Below are positions 37,733-47,829 of a stretch of 64,000 nucleotides of DNA, piece after piece. The notes under the pieces were generated by a model, which was given only the letters and a program-made list of their open reading frames with translations, had not been told where the DNA came from and did not search any database. The DNA is from Bacteroidota bacterium (GTDB lineage Bacteria; Bacteroidota; Bacteroidia; Cytophagales; Cyclobacteriaceae). The translations under genes and the position numbers were made by a program. The stretch lies in the NCBI GenBank assembly GCA_023417065.1, contig JAEZGH010000155.1, forward strand, positions 57,891 through 121,890. Reading direction: 5' to 3'. Position 1 is the stretch's first letter. Each line of letters begins with the position of its first letter.

Positions 37733-38797
37733 ATGAAAAGATTTTTTGCAGCTTTTCTATTAATGGCTGTTTCAGGAAGTACGGTGTACGCCCAGATGAA
37801 CTCGTGCGCCCAGACCTTGCGACTCGCCAGATCCATTTACGAGCAGGGGCGACTTCATGACGTTCCGGGGCTGCTCGAACGATGCCTGCAGAATGGTTTT
37901 TCCCACGACGAAAGGACTGAAGCCTACAAGTTGCTTTGTCTTGCATACATCTATCTCGAAGAACCGACAAAGGCCGATGAGGCGATGCTGAACCTGCTGA
38001 GGTCAGACCACTATTTCCAGATCAAACCCGAAACAGATCCCGCTGAATTTGTGGCCCTCTACAAGACCTTCAGAACAGACCCGATTTACCGTATTGGAAT
38101 AAACCTGGGCGCCAACTCCTCTCTGCCAGACGTTGTCAACTACACTCCGGCAAATCAGCTTGAAAGTCAATACGACTACGGTTTCGCGTTTCAGGCCGGT
38201 ATCACTGCTGATATCCCGCTCTCTTCTCTCAGAGGCAGATTTACGTTACATCCTGAACTGCTCCTCCTGATGAGATCTTTCAAATACAGGAATGAAGGTA
38301 CGTTGACCGACATCGCACCCGATGGTTCACCATTCAGTCGCAGTTTCGAAACCAATGGGGTGGAAAAGCAAACATGGGTAACGCTGCCTGTGATGATTCA
38401 ATACCGCCTGGCGGACAAAAAATTCAAACCATATATTGGACTGGGTATCGCCGCTGACTATCTCCTTGCCGCGAAGAACACGTTCAGGAGGACGAAAGAA
38501 GACGCTACTTCCCTTGAAGAACAATCCATCAGCCTCCTCGATTCGCGAAACCAACTCAACATCAGCGGGCTCGCAGCTATAGGCGTGAAAGCCAAGGCAA
38601 CAGGAGGATTCATCGTCGCAGAGTTGCGCTATGCGTATGGCTTCACAGCGATCAATGATGCCGAATCAATCTATGCGAACCTTGACAGGATCTATCCTAC
38701 CGGGGGATATGTGGATGGAATCATGAAGATCAACACAATGAGTGTAACGCTGGGATATGTCTACAATCGATTCAAACCCAAAAAAATCAGAAAGTAG
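37733..38797 (+). CDS. Outer-membrane beta-barrel protein with short TPR
   Basis: The 354-residue product has a signal peptide cleaved near TVYAQMNSC. A short helical region (about 25-110) with a TPR-like RLARSIYEQGRLHDVPGLLERCL follows. The rest is a beta-rich barrel with alternating hydrophobic strands (YDYGFAFQAGITADI, KPYIGLGIAADYLL, IVAELRYAYGF) ending SVTLGYVYNRF. It resembles PorT-like barrels, though no family is firm. It follows the STAND gene by 83 bp and is 4 bp before the lipoprotein gene, so it is probably part of the same transcript. Confidence 0.78.
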   Translation: MKRFFAAFLLMAVSGSTVYAQMNSCAQTLRLARSIYEQGRLHDVPGLLERCLQNGFSHDERTEAYKLLCLAYIYLEEPTKADEAMLNLLRSDHYFQIKPETDPAEFVALYKTFRTDPIYRIGINLGANSSLPDVVNYTPANQLESQYDYGFAFQAGITADIPLSSLRGRFTLHPELLLLMRSFKYRNEGTLTDIAPDGSPFSRSFETNGVEKQTWVTLPVMIQYRLADKKFKPYIGLGIAADYLLAAKNTFRRTKEDATSLEEQSISLLDSRNQLNISGLAAIGVKAKATGGFIVAELRYAYGFTAINDAESIYANLDRIYPTGGYVDGIMKINTMSVTLGYVYNRFKPKKIRK

Positions 38798-38801
38798 CGT
38801 C

Positions 38802-40103
38802 ATGAAAAGACTATACCTCTTCATCATTTCCGCAAGCCTTTTTCTAAATGGCTGTCAGCAACTTGAAGACGCTGCCCCGGAAGACCGGCGAACCTTCATG
38901 CATTTCTATGAAGGTGCCTACAGTATGACAGCTTCGGCGGCCGAAGCAACCAATGACGGCTACATTATCGCCGGCAATATGGAAATAGGCGGAGCCATGA
39001 GAACATCAAGGGTGATTGTCATCAAAACCGACAAGCTTGGGCGTAAGCAATGGCAGACCACCGTCGACAACGGTATTGCCAGCAGTCTCAAGGCTATAAA
39101 TGGCGGCTATGCAATCATTGGAAGTGAGGTGACGTACAGGCCAAACGCCAGTGACATCAGCGAACTGGAAAATCACAATTCACGACTGATACTCATCAAC
39201 GAAAACGGATCTGTCGTCGACGATATCGTTTCCACACCCAGATTGACCGCCGATTCGAAACACATCGATTATCAGGGCAATGGAATTACACTCGACGAAA
39301 ACCTGAATCTGATTACACTTGGCACTTACCGGGAGCCCGGACAAAGCAGTTTTGCCTACGTGGCGGTGATCAATCCCGTAACGCTCGATACAATCTGGAG
39401 TCGGGAGTATAACTATATGGCCCGCGATTATGTGAACACAAGAAGCGTCTATTTTGAGAGCGGTCAAATCATATGGGGATCCAGCATCAATGAGAACATT
39501 AACGCCTTTAATTATTCCTATCTGGCTTTCCCGGTGGTACGACCTAATTCAACGTTCCTGAACAGCAATTACTATGGTCAGAATGATCAGCAACAATCTC
39601 TAAAAATACGAGACATAAGGAAAACATCGTCGGGATACGCTGCCATTGGAACATATTCGAAACCCGATGGAAAGAATGCAGACATATTTTTTATACGTAT
39701 AGACCGCAGCGGAAGATTTATTGAGGGCAGTGTGCGCTATTACGACGTGATCAACACTTCTTCGCAAACACCATCACTGTCGGATCTGTCCGAAACAGGT
39801 GAAGCTATTACGACCACGCGTGACGGCGGCTTTGTTCTGGCCGGAACGTTGACTACGGATGAAGGGAAAGGAATTGGTAATGGTGGCAAGGACGTATGGA
39901 TCATAAAAATTGACGCCTTTGGAGAAGTTGAATGGAGCCGTATCATCGGCGGCAAAACAAATGAGGCTGTTTCTTCGATCCTGGAAACCGAGGATGGCGG
40001 ATTGCTGATTTGTGGAACTATTCAGGACGGGAGCGAACAATCCGGGGGGTTGTCATCAATATTCCTGATCAAAACAAACAGGTACGGAGAATTGAAAGAC
40101 TAG
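38802..40103 (+). CDS. Lipoprotein with beta-propeller-like repeats
   Basis: The product is 433 residues from ATG 38802. An upstream frame from 38757 overlaps the barrel gene, and its residues do not form a signal. The lipobox is LFLNGC with Cys18. The mature part has repeated motifs of the type GGYAIIGSE, SGYAAIGTYSKPDGKNADIFFIRID, DGGFVLAGTL and DGGLLICGTIQDG. This is the pattern of large secreted propeller proteins that show repeats ending in IKTDxxGxxxW. It is probably an outer-membrane lipoprotein. It starts 4 bp after the barrel gene and precedes the giant adhesin. Confidence 0.82.
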   Translation: MKRLYLFIISASLFLNGCQQLEDAAPEDRRTFMHFYEGAYSMTASAAEATNDGYIIAGNMEIGGAMRTSRVIVIKTDKLGRKQWQTTVDNGIASSLKAINGGYAIIGSEVTYRPNASDISELENHNSRLILINENGSVVDDIVSTPRLTADSKHIDYQGNGITLDENLNLITLGTYREPGQSSFAYVAVINPVTLDTIWSREYNYMARDYVNTRSVYFESGQIIWGSSINENINAFNYSYLAFPVVRPNSTFLNSNYYGQNDQQQSLKIRDIRKTSSGYAAIGTYSKPDGKNADIFFIRIDRSGRFIEGSVRYYDVINTSSQTPSLSDLSETGEAITTTRDGGFVLAGTLTTDEGKGIGNGGKDVWIIKIDAFGEVEWSRIIGGKTNEAVSSILETEDGGLLICGTIQDGSEQSGGLSSIFLIKTNRYGELKD

Positions 40104-40149
40104 TCATTTCACTAACGAATAATCTTATCGAAGCATAACCACATTGACG

Positions 40150-43100
40150 ATGTTTCAGTTTGACAAAAAAGGACTTTTTTTAGCCGTCATTGGATGGGTT
40201 GTATTATCCGGGCTTTGCCTTGCGCAGCCAACGGTTTCTTTTTCACCTTCCGACGGCGCCACCGATGTTAACGTAAACACGGTTATCGTCATCGACTTTG
40301 ATGAGGCAATCCGGAATGTGGACGACAGCGAAATAGATGATGACAACGTCGAGTCGCTGATCTCGCTGAAAACTGACAATGTGTTCGGCACTGATGTACC
40401 CTTCACCGCGACGATAAACGCGGGCAAGACGTCAATTACGATAATACCTGGAGCTCCCCTTGATAATGATCAGGTGTATTATGTATCAATTACATCTATT
40501 GAAAATAGTGCTGATGTGGCCACGGGCTTACAGGCAATAACGTTTACCACTACCGACGACATGACCCCGCCCGTGTCGTCATTCAGCCCGGCAAATGCGG
40601 CTACCGCAGTTCCTCCCTCTGCATCGATTACCATAACATTCGATGAGCCGGTCCGTAATATTGATAACTCAGCGCTTGACAACACATCCATAGATGCCAG
40701 GATCACGCTGAAGCTTACCAATGCCGCAGGCGCAGACATCCCATTTGACGCTACTATAAATGCTGGAAAGACCGTAGTTACGATCATTCCATCAGCAGCG
40801 CTACCAGATCTGACGACAATATATGTCGCTATAAGCAATGTCGAAGACGAGTTTGACAATGCTGTCACCACGGCATCCGTCACATTTGAGACTGGTGATT
40901 CATCCCCGCCGACAATAACATTTACTCCTGCGGATGGTGCCATCAGTGTTCCCGTAAATACAGCGATCACGATAACTGCCGATAAGGCAATTCGCTTTCT
41001 CGATGACAGCGAAATTACCAACGCCAATGTAGCTTCGCTGATAACATTGAAAAAGAATAACAGCGGTGGACCGGATGTGGCTTTCACGGCGACTATCAAT
41101 GCAGGAAAAACAACTATCAACATCACTCCTGACAGTAATCTTGACACAGACGCGACATACTATGTCGGGATCGCCTCAATAGAAAGTACGTACGGCGTTT
41201 CTGCTCCCGCTGCCGGTATTGCATTTTCAACTATCGACACGCAGCCACCGGTTCCGACCTTCAGTCCGGCAGACGGTGCCACAGGAGTAAGCAACTCGGC
41301 GAACATCGTCATAACGTTTAACGAGCCGATACGAAATCTCAACAACGTTGCGCTGAACAACGCTACGATCGGCAGCAAGATCGTGCTTAAGATAGGTGAT
41401 GCATCCGGGCCTAACATACCGTTCGATGCGGTCATCGATGTAACAGCGACGGAAGTGACGATAAATCCTCAGATCGTTCTACCGGATCTTACCGATATCT
41501 ACGTTAGCATCAATAACGTGGAAGACTCATCCGACAACGGCATTACCACGCCGATCTCGTCGACCTTCACGACTACTGATGGAACGCCTCCGGTGGTTAC
41601 TATCAATCCGGTGAACGGGTCGGGCGGGTTCCCGATTTCCGGCAACATTGTTATCACGTTTGACGAACCCGTGCGACTTACCAACAACAGTCCAATTACA
41701 AACGCCAACGTCGGGGGTCTGATTACATTCATTCGCACAAGCAATAGTTCGAACGTTTCCTTTACGGCTACGATTAACGCCGCCAAAACTGAAATCACCA
41801 TCGATCCTTCGAGCAACCTTGCCGCCGACGTAGAGTATTCTGTTACACTTGCTGCCATTGAAGATCTTTACAACAATCAGACAGGACCCCACGTCAGCGT
41901 TTTCACAACGCAAAGCATGACCGTGAATGCTGGAACAAACAAGACCATATGCAGTGGTGAAAGCGTCGCGATTACCGCCAGTGTTTCGGGAGGCTCAGGC
42001 TTTTACAGCTTCCAGTGGACATCATTACCCGCAGGGTTTAACAGCAGCAGCCAGACGATAACGGTTTCCCCAACAGTAACGACTACCTATACGTGTATTG
42101 TGACGGATTCCGATGGCAATTCGAACAGCGGAACACCTGCAACGGTGACGGTAACCGTCAATGCGACTCCCATTGCGTCGTGGAATCCCGGGACGAAGCA
42201 ATCATTCATTGTCAACGAATCGCCTTACCTCCTTTCGGGGACAGCAACAAACCAGGATGGCATTACACCTTCTGTCGGAACGAATACCTTCAGCGGCGCA
42301 GGGGTAACACTTCACGGAGACGGAAACTATTATTTCCATCCTAATACAACGGGTATTGCATCCGATCTTCCGCTGACCTACACGCACACCAACAGCGCAG
42401 GTTGCAGCGACTCGGATGAAATTCTGGTATCTGTATCGAGCGAGTCGCCTATTCTGAACCTGCAGGACGGGTATTGTTCGAACGAAGGCATAAACATGAC
42501 AGCATCGGGTATTCTGGCGCCAAATCCGGCAGTGGTGAGTATGGGAACGTATAGCCATATGGCATTCTGGACGGCATACAACACTCCCGTTGCAGGACCA
42601 CTTGTTCAGGTAGGGACATCACCAGCGACTTACCGTCTTGATCCACAACTCGCAGCCGCCGCACTTAATGGCGCAAAAGTATTTTACATTGCAGTCTATG
42701 CACAGTTCTCCATTCCATTGGGGGTACCGTTGACGCTTCCCGTGCACGTTGTGGAAGTCAACCTTTACCTTCCTGGTATCCAGCCCGTCATCACGAGCAT
42801 CAGATCATCTGAAATCATGTGCGAAAGCAATCCACCCTTGACACTAACAACGTCGACAGGAACATCATATACTACCGTGTCGTGGTCGGTTGTATCGTAT
42901 CCGTACATGACGACCGAAACTCCAAACGGGATAACCGAAACAAGTCCGGATGTCTTTGAATTCAATCCGGGAGCTATTACCTATCCTGCAAATGAACCAT
43001 ACAAATATCTGGCGATGATCTATCGCTACCACGACACCAACGGATGTCTAGGTGAAGTTACAGAGCCATTTATTACCGTACGCAAACCCGCGCCACCAAT

Positions 43101-45426
43101 CGCGGAGGATAAACAGTACTGTCAGTTCTATGAAGGCGATCTCACCCTGGCGGCCAGCGGAGAGTTCAACTACATTAAGTGGTACGAAAATGAAAACCTG
43201 TCGGACCCTGATCCGGCGCTTACTTCAATCTTCAACACAAACCTGAACAGTTCTGTCCCGCAATCCAAAGACTACTGGGTAACGGATGACTACTTCGGAT
43301 ATTGTCAAAGCAACCCTACCAAGGTAACGATACAGATCACACCAGTCCCTCAGTTTACCTTGAGCACTCCTGCTCAGTGCGAAGGCAAGGAGTTTTCTTT
43401 TCAGGGACCAAACGGAGCCGATTCGTATGAATGGCTGATTGAACGCGGAGGCCCTAATGGTGAGGACGTCATTTACAATGATCAGAACCCGGTTCACACC
43501 TACACACACCAGGGCTTGTACAATATCCGCCTGCGGATTACATACACGTCAAATTCCAACGAGTGCGCCACAAGTGACGGAACGCAGGTTACAGTAGGTG
43601 TCAACCCTGAGCCGACATTCACCTATGCAAAACTATGTGACGAAGATTTCACGGAGTTCACAGGAATCGTCCCGGCCGGAATCGGCGTAGAGCGCTTCAG
43701 CTGGGATTTTGGCGACGGGAATGTGCTGCCGGAAGGAAACAGTGGTGCATCCGTTCCGGCGGGAACACATGGTGGCAATACTACGAACACGTACAAAGAT
43801 CCACGACATCGCTTTATCAATACTTCGGTTCCTGCAACATATGATGTAACCGTCACTGCAGTTACGAATCTGGGATGTTCGGGCAGTGCGACGAAATCGG
43901 TAACCCTCCTTCCCTACTTGACCGCGAATCCCCAGACCCCATACAGCATGCGGGATATCGACAACGGTCGCGGCTACTGGACAGTTGAGGATATCAATGG
44001 GAACAGCACCTGGGTATTCGATCAGCCGGACAAGGCCTTCATCCGCAGCAATGAGAGTGCCTGGGTTACTCACGCCACTGCAAATTACCTCGCCGATGAC
44101 AAGTCGTATGTAAACAGCCCGTGCTTCGATATAACAGGGTTCACGAAGCCAGTTGTAGCGCTGGATTATATCACCGACACGGAGCGCAGCTATGACGGAG
44201 CTGTGCTTGAATATTCCAATGACGGAGGAACAACATGGACAGCATTAGGTAACACAGTATCCGGAGCCGACTGGTTTAATACGCAGGGTTTCCTCACAGG
44301 AAATATTGGTAGCAGTCAGGTAGGCTGGTCGGGACAGCTCTGGACTGACAATGACAGTTACGGATGGATGCAGGGACGGCACAAGCTCGACAATATTGAA
44401 AACAAATCGAAAGTTCGCTTCAGGATTGCGTTTGCAAGTAACTCCACAGGTGAGTTCGAAGGTTTTGCATTCAACAATTTCAGCATCCGCGAACGCAACC
44501 GGAATATTCTGATTGAGAACTTTACGAATCAGCAGTTCACGGATAACAACAACTACTATGCAGCAATCCCTGAGTCGGAGGCTGTAAAGATTCAGTATCA
44601 CGTCGGATTTCCGGCAGATGATGACAACTTCAGGGTAAACCCCACAGATCCGGCAGCACGTGCAGCATACTACGGAATCCCGCTTCAAAATGAATACATA
44701 CCACGCGCCTTCGTTGATGGAATGAGCCAGGGCAACCTCACTACGCCGTGGGAAACCCAATACCGCGATCTCAGATCACTTGCGTCAGCGCCGTTCCTTA
44801 TCAACTTATCGGTCAATCCCTCCGACGGCGAACTGCTGATTTCGGCAAAGGCCCAAGTGCTGGAAGCTTTCCCTGCAAATGACAGGAGAAAGCCCGTGCT
44901 ACATATTGTTGTTGTTGAAAAGACCGTGGGCACTAACCGTTACGTTGTCAGAAAGATGTTGCCTAATGCAACCGGTACGATTCTTCCGCTTCCAATGGCA
45001 GATGGTACCACCACAGAAAATATCACCGTTTCGTGGAGAGTAAGCAATGCCGTAGACCGATCAGACCTGGCCGTAATTGCTTTTATTCAGGATGAAGTAA
45101 CCCACGAAGTTTATCAGTCTGCGATTGAAACTTCGATAGCCGATCCAGGTATTGTTACTGCAATTGAAGAAACATTGCTGAGTGGATTGTCCGTATATCC
45201 GAATCCCGCCGACCACGGATTCACTATTCAATTGCGGGAGGCCGCCCCTGAAGAGTACCCCGTGCGCATGATCGATTCATTCGGCCGGCGTGTTTATGAA
45301 TCCGCATTCCGAAAGGGGGAACAGAGTAAGGAGGTGCGGACTGAAACCCTCGCGGCGGGGATGTACTTTGTGCAGATTGAAACTGGCCAGGGTGTCGTAT
45401 GGCGAAAAGTTATGATAGGACATTAA
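40150..45426 (+). CDS. Giant T9SS-secreted repeat protein (type A sorting domain)
   Basis: The product is 1758 residues from ATG 40150. After the signal peptide (LSGLCLAQP) come five SbsA-type Ig-like repeats of 113-114 residues, each with a [FS]xPxxGA start and an ITITFDEP-type strand (40228-41920). Beta-sandwich and PKD-like modules follow (FSWDFGDGN at about 1190). A region after 1450 then looks like an Omp28-type thioredoxin-like fold (NILIENFTNQQFTDN) without its Cys pair. The end is the type A T9SS sorting domain (LSVYPNPADHGFTIQL, AAGMYFVQIETG). It is probably exposed on the surface. It follows the lipoprotein gene by 46 bp. Confidence 0.92.
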   Translation: MFQFDKKGLFLAVIGWVVLSGLCLAQPTVSFSPSDGATDVNVNTVIVIDFDEAIRNVDDSEIDDDNVESLISLKTDNVFGTDVPFTATINAGKTSITIIPGAPLDNDQVYYVSITSIENSADVATGLQAITFTTTDDMTPPVSSFSPANAATAVPPSASITITFDEPVRNIDNSALDNTSIDARITLKLTNAAGADIPFDATINAGKTVVTIIPSAALPDLTTIYVAISNVEDEFDNAVTTASVTFETGDSSPPTITFTPADGAISVPVNTAITITADKAIRFLDDSEITNANVASLITLKKNNSGGPDVAFTATINAGKTTINITPDSNLDTDATYYVGIASIESTYGVSAPAAGIAFSTIDTQPPVPTFSPADGATGVSNSANIVITFNEPIRNLNNVALNNATIGSKIVLKIGDASGPNIPFDAVIDVTATEVTINPQIVLPDLTDIYVSINNVEDSSDNGITTPISSTFTTTDGTPPVVTINPVNGSGGFPISGNIVITFDEPVRLTNNSPITNANVGGLITFIRTSNSSNVSFTATINAAKTEITIDPSSNLAADVEYSVTLAAIEDLYNNQTGPHVSVFTTQSMTVNAGTNKTICSGESVAITASVSGGSGFYSFQWTSLPAGFNSSSQTITVSPTVTTTYTCIVTDSDGNSNSGTPATVTVTVNATPIASWNPGTKQSFIVNESPYLLSGTATNQDGITPSVGTNTFSGAGVTLHGDGNYYFHPNTTGIASDLPLTYTHTNSAGCSDSDEILVSVSSESPILNLQDGYCSNEGINMTASGILAPNPAVVSMGTYSHMAFWTAYNTPVAGPLVQVGTSPATYRLDPQLAAAALNGAKVFYIAVYAQFSIPLGVPLTLPVHVVEVNLYLPGIQPVITSIRSSEIMCESNPPLTLTTSTGTSYTTVSWSVVSYPYMTTETPNGITETSPDVFEFNPGAITYPANEPYKYLAMIYRYHDTNGCLGEVTEPFITVRKPAPPIAEDKQYCQFYEGDLTLAASGEFNYIKWYENENLSDPDPALTSIFNTNLNSSVPQSKDYWVTDDYFGYCQSNPTKVTIQITPVPQFTLSTPAQCEGKEFSFQGPNGADSYEWLIERGGPNGEDVIYNDQNPVHTYTHQGLYNIRLRITYTSNSNECATSDGTQVTVGVNPEPTFTYAKLCDEDFTEFTGIVPAGIGVERFSWDFGDGNVLPEGNSGASVPAGTHGGNTTNTYKDPRHRFINTSVPATYDVTVTAVTNLGCSGSATKSVTLLPYLTANPQTPYSMRDIDNGRGYWTVEDINGNSTWVFDQPDKAFIRSNESAWVTHATANYLADDKSYVNSPCFDITGFTKPVVALDYITDTERSYDGAVLEYSNDGGTTWTALGNTVSGADWFNTQGFLTGNIGSSQVGWSGQLWTDNDSYGWMQGRHKLDNIENKSKVRFRIAFASNSTGEFEGFAFNNFSIRERNRNILIENFTNQQFTDNNNYYAAIPESEAVKIQYHVGFPADDDNFRVNPTDPAARAAYYGIPLQNEYIPRAFVDGMSQGNLTTPWETQYRDLRSLASAPFLINLSVNPSDGELLISAKAQVLEAFPANDRRKPVLHIVVVEKTVGTNRYVVRKMLPNATGTILPLPMADGTTTENITVSWRVSNAVDRSDLAVIAFIQDEVTHEVYQSAIETSIADPGIVTAIEETLLSGLSVYPNPADHGFTIQLREAAPEEYPVRMIDSFGRRVYESAFRKGEQSKEVRTETLAAGMYFVQIETGQGVVWRKVMIGH
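40228..41920 (+). repeat. Five Ig-like repeats of 339-342 bp
   Basis: The repeats start at about 40228, 40570, 40909, 41248 and 41590. They are similar as protein but diverged as DNA, so they look like an old in-frame duplication series. Confidence 0.8.
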
Positions 45427-45513
45427 TCGGAAATCCTGACCGACGGTTTTCGTCTTTTTGGAACTCGGTTTCTTTCCCGTATTTTAGTATTAATCAGCCC
45501 CTAACGTGTTCCA

Positions 45514-46268
45514 ATGGAAATCTTCCTGAACGCTGAAACGTGGTTAGCGTTGCTTACCCTGACTTTCTTTGAAGTGGTCCTGGGTATTGATAACATCATC
45601 TTCATCTCCATTGTATCCAACCGTCTTCCTTCTGACATACGAGGCAGGGTTCGAAACTTTGGTTTGTTGCTGGCTATGCTGGTGCGCATTCTGTTACTAC
45701 TTACGATCACGTGGGTAATGAAATTCAAGAAACCCTGTTTACCATTCCCGAGAGCCTGATTTTCCCCAATGCGTTACCCATAAGTGGTCGTGATATCATA
45801 CTTATATTCGGTGGACTATTCCTTATTGCGAAGAGTACCCGTGAAATCAATCATGAAATGGAAGGCGAGGAAGAAACCATTGGACATTCGAAAGGCACGC
45901 CCAACGTAACAGGGGTAATCATACAAATTATCCTGCTAGACATTATCTTCTCCTTCGACTCAATCCTTACTGCTGTAGGACTCACCGATATCGTGGTTAT
46001 CATGATCACGGCTGTAGTCATTTCGATTGGGATCATGATGCTGTTTTCCGGTTCGATCAGCACCTTCATTCAAACGCATACTTCCATGCAAGTTCTTGCA
46101 CTGGGCTTCCTTATTCTGATTGGTTTTCTGCTCTTCCTTGATGGATTACATTATGATATTCCAAAAGGATATATCTATTTTGCCGTGGCCTTCTCTCTGA
46201 TGATTGAGATGGTCAATATCAAAGTTCGAAACCGCCGAAAGAAAATCCGCGAAACACTCCATGAATGA
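45514..46268 (+). pseudogene. TerC-family membrane protein, frameshifted
   Basis: Two overlapping frames give one TerC protein of about 250 residues. The first (45514-45759) holds the N-terminal helices with the metal-site motif FFEVVLGIDNIIFISI. The second (from 45711) carries on with FSFDSILTAVGLTDIVV, the second TerC metal motif. They must join near the ITW codons at 45706-45717, where a run GTGGG would restore the frame with one extra G. Both halves keep all family features, so the break is recent or a sequencing error in a homopolymer. TerC proteins act in metal export or stress. It overlaps the next gene by 8 bp. Confidence 0.85.
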
Positions 46269-46788
46269 CGACATTACTTCACGCCAATATCCGATAGGCA
46301 AACTAGTTCCTAAAGACTCATACACTGCAGAGGAACGTGAGGGCTTCATCCGGTCGATCGAAACGATTCCGGCCCAGATTGAAAACCTCGTTAAGGACTT
46401 TACTCCCGAACAATGGGAGACACCTTATCGCGAGGGAGGTTGGACAGCGCGTCAGGTGGTACATCACATCGCCGACAGCCATATGAATGCTTACATCCGC
46501 GTGAAATGGGCATTGACCGAGGAAACTCCCCAGATAAAAGCTTACGATGAGAAAGCATGGGCAACGACGCCCGAAGTTGCTGCCGATGTATCGCTCTCGA
46601 TCAGCCTCTTGCATGCGCTGCATGCGAAGTTTGCCACGCTGTTGCGCGGGATCCCTGAAGATCAGCTCAGCCGCGCGTTCATCCATCCGGCAACGGGTAA
46701 GTTAAATTCTGTGGAACGCATGATGGCCCTTTACAGCTGGCACGGTGAGCATCACCTGGGCCACCTGAAATTAGTCGCCGGAAAGTAA
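46261..46788 (+). CDS. DinB-superfamily protein, YfiT type
   Basis: The product is 175 residues from ATG 46261, with MNDDITSRQYPIGKLVP. It has the YfiT signature GGWTARQVVHHIADSHMNAYIR with three His and a C-terminal LYSWHGEHHLGHL. These His residues coordinate a divalent metal. In Bacillus, YfiT-type DinB proteins are metal-dependent hydrolases or bacillithiol transferases. The frame is open to 46204 inside terC, but that part repeats the TerC sequence in another frame. The start overlaps the end of terC. Confidence 0.88.
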   Translation: MNDDITSRQYPIGKLVPKDSYTAEEREGFIRSIETIPAQIENLVKDFTPEQWETPYREGGWTARQVVHHIADSHMNAYIRVKWALTEETPQIKAYDEKAWATTPEVAADVSLSISLLHALHAKFATLLRGIPEDQLSRAFIHPATGKLNSVERMMALYSWHGEHHLGHLKLVAGK

Positions 46789-46819
46789 ATTTTCCCGAAC
46801 GAAAAATGGTTATCATCAG

Positions 46820-47755
46820 GTGAACTATAAGGCACCACTTTTTCTGTTTAACGCCCACCTGGAAACGATCTATCCTTCGCTGATCCGGCGGGTGGGAACC
46901 GTTCCCTATGTTCGTGAACGTATCACGACCCCTGATGATGATTTTCTCGACCTTGACTGGATAAGACAGGGATCCGACAGATTGCTCATTATTTCACATG
47001 GTTTGGAAGGGAACTCAACGCGCCCCTACGTCAAGGGACTTGCGCGGGCAGCATCTGCAACAGGATACGATGTATTAGCATGGAACTTCAGGGGCTGCAG
47101 TGGTGAGATAAACCGGCAGCTGCGTTTCTATCACAGCGGCGCCACCGATGACCTTGATTGTGTCATTCAGCATGTAAAAGAGAACTATAAGTACTCAGCC
47201 CTGTACCTCACCGGCTTCAGCCTCGGCGGCAACCTTACCCTCAAATATCTCGGGGAACGCAGTACGGACCCGCTGATCCGAAAGGCCGTTGTTTTTTCTG
47301 TGCCGTTACATCTGCAGTCGAGTTGTGAGAAAATCTCACTTCCCGGGAACTGGATATACGCCAACCGTTTTCTGAAAAGTCTGAAGCTTAAGGTGATGTG
47401 GAAGCACCAGTTGTTTCCAGAGCTTGATATTCAGGTGTTAACGCGTATTCGAACGATAACCCAGTTCGACGACACGTACACTGCACCCCTTCACGGATAC
47501 AGGGACGCAGCTGAATATTATCACCAAAACAGTTCGATCCATTTCATTGATGGTATCCAGGTTCCAACGTTAATCATCAATGCTTTGAACGACCCGTTCC
47601 TGAGCAACGCATGTTTCCCGACCGATGTTACCTCGGCGCACCCCGCTGTACGGCTTGAGACGCCTTCGCGGGGCGGACATGTTGGGTTTGCACAGTTCAG
47701 CAAAGGCGGCGTTTACTGGAGTGAAGACCGTGCCCTGCGCTTTCTGGCGGATTGA
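46820..47755 (+). CDS. YheT-type alpha/beta hydrolase
   Basis: The 311-residue product has the nucleophile elbow GFSLGGN (Ser in the middle), a WNFRGCSG oxyanion stretch and a late Asp/His region (LNDPFLS, GGHVGFAQF). This fits COG0429, the YheT family, which has an ABHD-like hydrolase fold. The start is GTG at 46820. The closest upstream ATG, near 46806, reaches a stop after five codons. Substrates of this family are not known. It is alone, 31 bp after the DinB gene. Confidence 0.9.
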   Translation: MNYKAPLFLFNAHLETIYPSLIRRVGTVPYVRERITTPDDDFLDLDWIRQGSDRLLIISHGLEGNSTRPYVKGLARAASATGYDVLAWNFRGCSGEINRQLRFYHSGATDDLDCVIQHVKENYKYSALYLTGFSLGGNLTLKYLGERSTDPLIRKAVVFSVPLHLQSSCEKISLPGNWIYANRFLKSLKLKVMWKHQLFPELDIQVLTRIRTITQFDDTYTAPLHGYRDAAEYYHQNSSIHFIDGIQVPTLIINALNDPFLSNACFPTDVTSAHPAVRLETPSRGGHVGFAQFSKGGVYWSEDRALRFLAD

Positions 47756-47829
47756 TCAAACCATTTTATTTTAAATATGTTTTTCTTGCAGGGGCAACGT
47801 GCTAACTTTCCTGCTCACTTTTGCCCGCC

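Noticed and set aside
40155..41913. Several long minus-strand frames opposite the Ig-like repeats
   Set aside because: They repeat with the same period as the real gene and have no own features, so they are mirror frames.
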